From: Gemmatimonadales bacterium UBA2975
Lineage (GTDB): Bacteria; Gemmatimonadota; Gemmatimonadetes; Longimicrobiales; Gaopeijiaceae
Direction: 5' to 3'
DNA length: 39,182 nt
Assembly: GCA_002348265.1 (NCBI GenBank)
Contig: DEAT01000087.1
Location: 1-39,182, forward strand
Positions 33,201-39,182 of this stretch are shown piece after piece (positions within the stretch are counted from its first letter, which is position 1; each line of letters opens with the position of its first letter). Under the pieces are notes generated by a model, which did not search any database, was not told the DNA's origin, and saw only the letters and a list, made by a program, of their open reading frames with translations. A program made the position numbers and the translations under genes.

Positions 33201-36200
33201 GCGAATGCGCTGGGAGTCTCAGAACCGGGCCCTCCGGTTCCACAGAAGCCTTACCACCTGACCGGAGCCCAGCAATCCGGGAAAGGAACTGAGTCAAATC
33301 CATAGAAACGCCAGCTGCCCACAGGCGAGCAACCGAACGTGTCAGTGCTTCCAGCCCCGATCCCTCGTGCGGATCCAGAGCCACAACCAGATGAGGACGA
33401 TCACCCAGAATGCGACCAATCGCATTGGTAAGAATTGCACGAGGGCCGTGCTCGACGAATACACGCACTCCATCGTCGTAAGCCGCCTCCAAAGTCTTTG
33501 GGAAGTCGACCGGGTCGATCGCCTGCCTCGTGATAGCCTCTGCCGCCGATTCCCGAGTCGGGACGTACGCACTATTCCACGCGTTCGTGTAGAAGCGCAC
33601 TCCGGGCACACTCGAAGTGTCGCGCAGGTGAATGTCGTGCCAACGCTTCTCGAACGGCGTGAGCGGCTCACAGTGAACGACCATGTCTAGTCCGAGATCG
33701 ATCGCTAGACTTCGTCCCACCTTTTCAACTACACGGTTGCAAGCCTCAGCGTCACCACCGATCACGATGTCTTCATAGTGGTGAATTACCGTTACATAAA
33801 CCCGGTCTTCACCCTCCATCGCTTCTTCTATGATTCCGATTGGGGCCGCGATCCTATAGTTCTTCCACTCAGGCAATTCACCTTCAGGAAGATTCCAGTA
33901 CTGCGCTGCGGCGCGACACTCTGCAGTGAGTTGGTTGACGTACATCTCGGAGTCGTCAATCTCAGCGAGCATCGCATCTAGGTCATTCCAGACCCCAAAA
34001 GCCATTAATGAGTTGGTTTCACCAGAAGAAAGCCCAATAGCGGCGTCAGGCTTCATCCCCAAGACGGCTCGCGTGAACTGGGTGTGCACCTGACATACAA
34101 AAGACGATCCTGTCAGTTGTGTCGCTGGAGAAAACCCAGTGATCTCTGCTCCGTACAGGTCGGACGCCAGCTTAGGGGTACCAGCGAACCGTTCCGTGAG
34201 GTCATGACCTATCTCTGGGAAAGCCATCAGCAGATCCCGACCCGCTCCCGGATACGCAGCAGCAGCCCCCGTATAACAGAATGCTACTTCCCCATCGTGC
34301 TGTCCCGAGCCAAAAAAGATTCCGGGGGCGTTCGGCTCACGTCCAGACATCAGTTCCTGGCCGGCATATGCGGCGAGCCGTTCTATATCCTCCTCTGTGC
34401 GGGCGACTAAAGCCACCCTGACCTCTCCCTCGCTTGACTCTCGACCCGCAAGGACTGCAGAGCCTAAGTCACTGAGCGTTCCTGACGCGAAGAATTGAGT
34501 GAGAGGAACATCGACCGGACTGATGAGGTCAGTAGTGCGATCCGGTGCGCGCAAAAACACCTCACCTTCGAGGCCCATAAACGAGCGTATGGACACATGG
34601 GTGTGAGCAGTGTCTTTACGGCGAGGAGCAGGCCATGCTCCTTCTGCGTCAAGCATCACACCAAGCTGAGCCATAACGGCTCCGGAGGCGATGTGCAGCA
34701 GTCCTGACGCCCCATGAGCATGACCGAATCGTGCGGTTACTTCTGATTCACCTTCCTCGGGAACCAAACTAAGACTGACGGGGGCCGCCCCCGACACCTC
34801 TCCACCTTCCACAATCGACGCAAAGATGGGATATCCCTTATCTACAGCGTCCTGTTCACGCATTACAACAAGCCCGACTGCGGCATCGCCCGGCCTATGG
34901 CGATCTTCGGGTAGCACCCGAATGGCTGCATCCACGTGAGCCGACTCGTGTGAAAAATCTGACGCACCCACGAGTGCACAATCAATCTCTCGTGCCTGAA
35001 GCGCCCTTGCTGCAAGCTTCAAGGCATCGACACCAGAGAGTTCTTCGGACGCAACTGTGAATCCGGGTGCCCGCCAATCCTGCTGAGCATGGACGCGGTT
35101 TGCTGGAATGTTAGGCATACATCCTATCACCCCCGCTGCCGTAAGATGACGGGCTGAGCGAGTATTGACCTGGCGCCAACCAGCCACATCTACATCGTCG
35201 GACAGAATCTCATGCAGTCTAACCCGAAGCCCATGCCGAGCAGCTTGCGGATCAACACACATCCCTATGTAAACACCGGTCCGATCTGGATTCAGTCCCC
35301 CTACCTGCCTCAGAGCCTCTTCCACTACAGCCAGTATGGAGGTCTGCTGAGCCAGGCTTTCTTGAAGGTCGTTCGGTGGAAAACCAAGATTCTTCATCGG
35401 AAGAACGACCTCGGACGATTTCGTGCCCGTCGCATCTCTTGCAGCTAGCAGTCGCCGCACAAATCCCGGTAGTCCCGCGGTCTCACCAGCAATGACTCCG
35501 ACTCCGGCAATCGCGATTGGCTCACGACCTTGTGCTGGTTGCGGGTATGCACGGATCACCAAGTCCCTGTCCTCAGAACCTCTGGGAGCGACCCACTCCT
35601 CCGCAATCAAATGCGCATTGTTACCGCCAAATCCAAAGTTCGAGATCGCAGCCCGACGAGGGCCCTCGCTCTCCCAAGCCTCCTCCTCCGCAAGGAGTCG
35701 GAAGCCATGGGCATCGATTGCGTCTAGAGGATCGTCACAAGGTGTCGGCGGCAGCACCTTCTCTTCGAAGGAACTCAAGACCTTCAGAAGGCTGGCAACA
35801 CCCGACGCTGTGATAGGATGTCCGATATTTCCCTTTAGAGAGCCAATGACCGGCTTTGGAGCATCCGCCCACACCTTAGCTAGCGATTCTAGTTCGACTG
35901 TGTCACCGCGTGGCGTGCCCGTAGCATGACACTCGATGAAGTCTATGTCCCGGGGCTCCAATCCTGCCGCTTCATACGCCGCCTTCATTGCACGGACCTG
36001 GCCATCCATCGCCGGCGCCAAGAACCCGCTTTGTCGGCCGTCGTTCGATAAGCCCACCCCTCTTATTACACCAAAAATTCGGTCGCCATCAGCTTGTGCA
36101 TCGGATAGGCGTTTGAGAGCAACTAAGCCGGCGCCCTCGGCGGGCAGAAGTCCGTCCGCACCCTTATGCAGTGGCCTGGATTGGCCGGTAGGACTCAGTG

Positions 36201-36909
36201 CCTGGAGTGCGGTGAAGCCAAGATGAATAAAAAGCGGATCAGCCTTCGCAACACCACCCGCGAGCATGAGATCCGACTCCCGGTCCTGTAACCGCCGACA
36301 GGCAATCTCAATCGCATAAAGCGAAGAAGCACAGGCTGCATCCAAAGCGAACACATCGCCGTCGAGGCCAAGTGCATGAGCTGCGATATGCACCGGACCA
36401 CCAGACGAAAACCGATTTCTGGGGTCAGAAGCACTGCCTACCCTCCCGCTAATTGGAGCGTTTGGGCCTTTCTCTAACCAATGATCCTGAACGAAGCGGG
36501 TATGTTCAACCGTAGGATACGAAAGGTTTCCGACAATTAATCCCGAACCAGACGGAACACTTTCTGCACCCGCCTCGGACAACGCGACCCTACTGCAGTG
36601 AAGTAACCATCGGGTTAAGTCATCAAGTCGCCCTAGGTCCTTGATGCGATCCGCAAAGTATCTCTCATCGAAGAGTTCATCGAAGCCCGTGACATAGCCA
36701 CCACGGTTACTCACTACGTATTCGCGTGACGCTCCCGGGGATTGCTCATGCATGAGGCGACTAGAATCTAGCCCCCAGGACCCCTCGGGAGCCTCGTCGA
36801 TCATCACCCTCGCGCTTCGGACAGCATCGAATAGTGCCTCTGGACTCAAGGCGCCGGGAAGCACGCATGCGCGTCCGACGATGGCGATGGGCTCGAAGCT
36901 GCCACTCAT
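30250..36909 (-). CDS. PfaC-like multidomain synthase KS-CLF-AT-DH-DH
   Basis: A 2219-residue megasynthase of the polyunsaturated/secondary fatty acid type. Domain order: KS (1-440) with C193 in AACASS, H328 in CHATGT and H364 in NIGH, so active. A chain-length-factor KS (463-790) has EE in SEELSG (621-626) where the Cys should be. An AT (872-1205) has GLSSGE (959-964), nucleophile S961. A Pro/Glu-rich linker (1215-1440) carries a helix AHTDFLKEQ. Four FabA-like hotdogs (1440-2219) form two double-hotdog DHs. Of these, the second (H1718 in GHFKNDPCMPG) and the fourth (H2111 in HFFEDPVQPG) keep the catalytic His, while the first and third do not. No ACP (no carrier-serine context), no ER, no KR and no acyltransferase (AGPAT) domain. 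It follows the PfaA-like gene by 12 nt. Confidence 0.92.
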   Translation of the reverse strand: MSGSFEPIAIVGRACVLPGALSPEALFDAVRSARVMIDEAPEGSWGLDSSRLMHEQSPGASREYVVSNRGGYVTGFDELFDERYFADRIKDLGRLDDLTRWLLHCSRVALSEAGAESVPSGSGLIVGNLSYPTVEHTRFVQDHWLEKGPNAPISGRVGSASDPRNRFSSGGPVHIAAHALGLDGDVFALDAACASSLYAIEIACRRLQDRESDLMLAGGVAKADPLFIHLGFTALQALSPTGQSRPLHKGADGLLPAEGAGLVALKRLSDAQADGDRIFGVIRGVGLSNDGRQSGFLAPAMDGQVRAMKAAYEAAGLEPRDIDFIECHATGTPRGDTVELESLAKVWADAPKPVIGSLKGNIGHPITASGVASLLKVLSSFEEKVLPPTPCDDPLDAIDAHGFRLLAEEEAWESEGPRRAAISNFGFGGNNAHLIAEEWVAPRGSEDRDLVIRAYPQPAQGREPIAIAGVGVIAGETAGLPGFVRRLLAARDATGTKSSEVVLPMKNLGFPPNDLQESLAQQTSILAVVEEALRQVGGLNPDRTGVYIGMCVDPQAARHGLRVRLHEILSDDVDVAGWRQVNTRSARHLTAAGVIGCMPNIPANRVHAQQDWRAPGFTVASEELSGVDALKLAARALQAREIDCALVGASDFSHESAHVDAAIRVLPEDRHRPGDAAVGLVVMREQDAVDKGYPIFASIVEGGEVSGAAPVSLSLVPEEGESEVTARFGHAHGASGLLHIASGAVMAQLGVMLDAEGAWPAPRRKDTAHTHVSIRSFMGLEGEVFLRAPDRTTDLISPVDVPLTQFFASGTLSDLGSAVLAGRESSEGEVRVALVARTEEDIERLAAYAGQELMSGREPNAPGIFFGSGQHDGEVAFCYTGAAAAYPGAGRDLLMAFPEIGHDLTERFAGTPKLASDLYGAEITGFSPATQLTGSSFVCQVHTQFTRAVLGMKPDAAIGLSSGETNSLMAFGVWNDLDAMLAEIDDSEMYVNQLTAECRAAAQYWNLPEGELPEWKNYRIAAPIGIIEEAMEGEDRVYVTVIHHYEDIVIGGDAEACNRVVEKVGRSLAIDLGLDMVVHCEPLTPFEKRWHDIHLRDTSSVPGVRFYTNAWNSAYVPTRESAAEAITRQAIDPVDFPKTLEAAYDDGVRVFVEHGPRAILTNAIGRILGDRPHLVVALDPHEGSGLEALTRSVARLWAAGVSMDLTQFLSRIAGLRSGGKASVEPEGPVLRLPAHSPDVVWPKSFMRPNSRNTLVKTMDVSNPDENVMIPPPPNGFDYDVGRQFVDVEAVPTAVASVERPIPSVPKGSVAVIDPALDLFNAVAQAHTDFLKEQKETHDAFLAMGLGSTTGPPASVPVETEVPPDLRVVVQPTGDPSTHVKRKEVAQRGSSLGISDSGEGAEVVVESIEKRSGPPSPVIPTHPPVDRSAMPETIFLTREQLEIHAGGEISSIFGELFEKQDGYERQVRMPEPPLLFADRALTIEGEPGSMKKGRVVTETDVRHDAWYLHTGRMAPGVVIESGQADLLLISWLGADFLNQSDRVYRLLGCDLTFHGDLPAPGDTLTYDIYVDGHAKTGDVRLFFFHYDCYIGDRLLISVRNGQAGFFTEEELSGSGGVLWDAADDEPDPNAVLDPMPQISKKSHFTSEEVQAWVTGDAFACFGEGFEMSCTHTRTPNTPDGRLQLLDHIPEWNPTGGPWGRGYLRAEAQVPVDAWFYEGHFKNDPCMPGTLMADAATQAMSFAMAAMGFTISRDGWRFEPVPGEMARFLCRGQVIPDGPHTLEYEIFVEDVVDGPIPEVYAALLCKSDGFKVFQCRRFGLRLVPDFPLTTKQEFLKEDPIRYVGPEGSDVRGDHKAMLSCAWGRPSDAFGKMFTRYDGATKCPRLPGPPYHFVSSVLSVDVAPGSAPNEGTLVSTFEVEPDAWYFDEGQGHMPFAVIVEALLQPCGWFASYCNFFADTEGDVAFRNLDGENCILHRPIKPDMGTLTLTTKLTRFAKAGGTSIVFFEVLCENDDGPVMTLETDFGFFSPQILEDQRGLPMTEEMRARRDAESPVPELSLLDGGGELAHLPGMKSGMMRMLDKVTGFWNEGGEAGLGRIRTWQEIHYDAWYFKAHFFEDPVQPGSLGLEALIQSARALVHMKGWLEGIDNPVWEHPVVGFPLSWKYRGQVVPKRNEVVTEVEALKVEIVEGESVTVEVFGTQWVDGLRIYEVPSFAVRVRAAD

Positions 36910-36921
36910 GTTAGGATTTGA

Positions 36922-39182
36922 TCAGGCGCCGGGAGCGTCGAACTGCACCTCACGCAGCTCGGCAACCAAATCGCCTTCCTCAGTCGCGATAATGAAATCG
37001 AACAGGGTTCCCCTTTCCGTTTTCCGTGCACGGAAGGCCGAGCGCATTCGCTCCGGGATGGTTTCTAGGCTGTGGACAACCATCTGGCCCATACCTGCAA
37101 GCCGCTGCATAGCCCCCGCCTTCTGATGGGTCCACAACTCAGCGAGCTGTAAAAGGCCCTCGAACGCTGCAGGGTCGAATCCCTTCACAAAGTCCTTCAT
37201 CGGCCATCCTAGGCTTGCCGCACTCCGTAGCAAAGCCATCCCACCTTCCTCTGAGAGACCCTCCAGATTCAAGATCGCGCGTCGGTCGGTAGCGGTTCCG
37301 AGCACAGTGTCGTAGGCCGTCCCTACTTCGAGAGGCCACGGCTCAAGTCCGCCTGATGGTACTTGAGGCGGAGAGCCTGCACCGTTCTCAGAATAGCGGA
37401 CAATGGTTTCGTGGTGCACGGTCCCATCATTGTCACGGAACACGAGTCGGTAGCTCGGAATCGCAGCTACGATCGGCTCCACATCTACCGAATGTGCTCC
37501 AGCCGCCATCTCTTGCCCGGGCAGAGTTATAACAAAGTCTTCCAGGTATGCCCGCATTGTTCCGACAGGCCTGAGAGCTTCACCGAGCCGCAGTGCTAAG
37601 CCAGCAACGTCCGAAGACCCAATCCCTTTCTTATCACCCTCGCCGTCACCTAGAGTGAAGCTCTGCCTAGTAGCTGGAAATGAGGGAGCCGCAAGCACAA
37701 CCCGCTCTACACCCGCGCCTGTTAACCCTAGCTCTTCAACAAAGAATTGCGCTCCAGCATCTACGCCGAGTAGTGCGATCCCCTGTCTTTCGAAGTGCGC
37801 TGCCAACGCTTCATCTACCATTCCGCCAGCCCAGGGTCCCCAATTGTACGAGCGAACCCGACACCGGTCCCCGCGTCGGGCCGCTTCACTGGCTGCAACC
37901 TTATTCAGGACCTCATTTGCGGCGGCGTACGCAACCTGGCCCGCATTACCCGCTCGAGCTGCTATCGAAGAAAAGAGCGCTATCAACTGAATCGGGTCGT
38001 CCTTTGTCGCTTCGAGAAGGACTGCGAGCCCTCCTACCTTCGGACCAAAAACCTCAGCAACACGATCCGGCGTCATATCTGCTATCGACTTATCTCTCAG
38101 CACTCCAGCCCCATGTACGATGCCGTCTACAGAGCCCCAAGTCTCACGGATCTGATCAAGAGCGACCTCCACTTGTTCGAGGCTGGTTACATCTGCACTC
38201 AGGTATATCGCCTCTATACCTCGAGCATCTAGCTCAGCGAGCGACATCCGAACTTCAGCGCTTCCCGCAAGCGACCGAGCTTGTTTCTGGATAGCAGAGA
38301 AGTCGACCTGCTCACCAAGCGCCTTAGCCGAAGAAGCCAGGGCACCCGTGATCTGGATTGGGTCAGTGGTTAGCGGCACGCCTTCCGGCCACTCAGCTAG
38401 TTTGGAACGCCCCAGAAGAGCCAGCTTCACCTTCCACTTCTCGGCTAACTTGGCCACCGAGCTCGCCGTTACCCCTCGGGCGCCGCCCGAAACAACGACA
38501 ACCGAGCCAGGTGCAAGAGCCGGGCCCCCTGAATCGTCGGTCGCCAAAGTCTCAACCTGGACCACAGAACGCGTCCCATCAGTAGCATATGCAACTTCAA
38601 GTGCCGGACCACCAAGGAATAACTCATCAAGGATCGCGTCTGCCGACCTCTCAGGGTCCGCAACGTCGATCGCCTTAAGTGAAGCACCAGGCCACTCGCG
38701 CGCCGCCGTCTTTACTACTCCTGCAAGCCCCCCTCGCCAAGCGTGATCTCCAGAACTTCCATCAAGCCCGAAGCAACCACCTGTCGACTGCACTGTGACG
38801 AACAGGCGTTCCTCAGCCTTGGGGTGCTGAGCTACAACCTTGGCCACCTCAATCGCGGACTGATGGACGTGCAGTGCCCCGACGGGCCCTGCCGGCATAT
38901 CTGAGAGCCCCGCGAGGCATATCACAGCACACGCAGACTCTGATGGACGCTCGACTACCGTAGCGGAAACACCACGAGCACTCAGTCCAGCTGAAAGTGC
39001 CTCAGCCAATGAAGGATTCTCATCGGTGATTTCAACACGTTGATCTCCGGTGAGTGCAGAAAGCCCAAAACCAGGACGCTGATCCTGCACCAGCCTAGGC
39101 ACAAACGCCGTAATCTCAGTTGGATCAATAACCATGTTAGGAACGACTAGCGCAGTTCGCTCTTGAGTCACTTCCGGCACCG
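36922..39182 (-). CDS. PfaA-like synthase, C-terminal part (KR, degenerate DH)
   Basis: The reading frame is open to the window end, so only about 752 C-terminal residues are visible; the GTG at 39180 is not a start. A KR N-terminal subdomain (about 10-200) precedes the catalytic KR (about 220-500). It has the NADPH motif SGGARGVTA (231-239), HGAG (356-359) and the active-site S404/S405, Y418 and N422 in FSSIAARAGNAGQVAYAAAN, so ketoreduction is likely. The last ~210 residues look like a polyketide-type DH fold: FDPAAFEGLLQLAELW aligns with the usual DPxxxDGxLQ, but with E674 in place of Asp, and no HxxxGxxxxP motif is seen. Known PfaA proteins are KS-AT-ACPn-KR-DH, so KS, AT and ACPs should lie beyond the right edge. 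Confidence 0.88.
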   Translation of the reverse strand, partial: VPEVTQERTALVVPNMVIDPTEITAFVPRLVQDQRPGFGLSALTGDQRVEITDENPSLAEALSAGLSARGVSATVVERPSESACAVICLAGLSDMPAGPVGALHVHQSAIEVAKVVAQHPKAEERLFVTVQSTGGCFGLDGSSGDHAWRGGLAGVVKTAAREWPGASLKAIDVADPERSADAILDELFLGGPALEVAYATDGTRSVVQVETLATDDSGGPALAPGSVVVVSGGARGVTASSVAKLAEKWKVKLALLGRSKLAEWPEGVPLTTDPIQITGALASSAKALGEQVDFSAIQKQARSLAGSAEVRMSLAELDARGIEAIYLSADVTSLEQVEVALDQIRETWGSVDGIVHGAGVLRDKSIADMTPDRVAEVFGPKVGGLAVLLEATKDDPIQLIALFSSIAARAGNAGQVAYAAANEVLNKVAASEAARRGDRCRVRSYNWGPWAGGMVDEALAAHFERQGIALLGVDAGAQFFVEELGLTGAGVERVVLAAPSFPATRQSFTLGDGEGDKKGIGSSDVAGLALRLGEALRPVGTMRAYLEDFVITLPGQEMAAGAHSVDVEPIVAAIPSYRLVFRDNDGTVHHETIVRYSENGAGSPPQVPSGGLEPWPLEVGTAYDTVLGTATDRRAILNLEGLSEEGGMALLRSAASLGWPMKDFVKGFDPAAFEGLLQLAELWTHQKAGAMQRLAGMGQMVVHSLETIPERMRSAFRARKTERGTLFDFIIATEEGDLVAELREVQFDAPGA

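Noticed and set aside
30250..39182. Long + strand frames (up to about 228 codons) under the synthase genes
   Set aside because: They are antisense shadows of high-GC coding sequence with arginine- and serine-rich, featureless translations.

Overview
The window reads as chromosomal DNA of a Gram-negative-type bacterium of moderately high GC. It has outer-membrane-type lipoproteins, a beta-barrel-like secreted protein, PQQ and zinc-dependent secreted enzymes, and no mobile elements. The mix of secreted S9 and M19 peptidases, DUF1028 and DUF4953-type proteins, a PQQ-type quinoprotein lipoprotein and an ANKH/MATE-like flippase is what I would expect in Gemmatimonadota or a neighbouring phylum such as Acidobacteriota. 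That placement is inference from gene content, not from a search.

Positions 1-1282 hold twelve tRNA genes on the + strand: Ala-GGC (cut by the window edge), Leu-CAG, Leu-GAG, Arg-ACG, Val-GAC, Ala-CGC, Thr-CGT, Gln-CTG, Ser-GCT, Ser-GGA, Pro-CGG and Ser-CGA. None encodes CCA and none has U at the wobble position. A flippase-like membrane protein (about 1.47-2.83 kb) follows and meets thrB tail to tail with a 3-nt gap. The minus-strand run leuS, tkt, thrC, thrB (9.63 down to 2.83 kb) looks like a housekeeping operon for leucyl-tRNA charging, the pentose phosphate pathway and threonine synthesis.

From 9.9 to 16.2 kb there are an MsbA-like ABC exporter (+), a secreted barrel-like protein with a COG3650-like lipoprotein (-), and a + strand run of yajQ, an M23 lipoprotein peptidase and an amidase. 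From 16.2 to 24.2 kb lies a secreted peptidase module. An M19 dipeptidase, a DUF1028/TPR protein and an S9 peptidase overlap as one minus-strand operon, divergent from a large HExxH metalloprotease that ends at a perfect 18-bp hairpin terminator. A Cys-rich mini-protein, a PQQ-type quinoprotein lipoprotein with its own terminator, and an NTF2-like secreted protein fill 24.3-27.5 kb.

The most interesting part is 27.5-39.2 kb, a minus-strand operon for a Pfa-type (polyunsaturated or 'secondary' fatty acid) synthase. In transcription order it contains the 3' part of a PfaA-like megasynthase (KR and a degenerate DH visible), a 2219-residue PfaC-like protein (KS, CLF, AT, two double-hotdog DHs), a Sfp-type phosphopantetheinyl transferase, a glyoxalase-like protein overlapping it, and a 434-residue protein I cannot assign. 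The KS and AT of PfaA, its ACP repeats and the enoyl reductase would lie beyond the right edge. The PPTase would prime the ACPs, PfaA/PfaC would build a polyunsaturated or otherwise modified acyl chain, and the two small downstream genes are candidates for product-specific or accessory functions.
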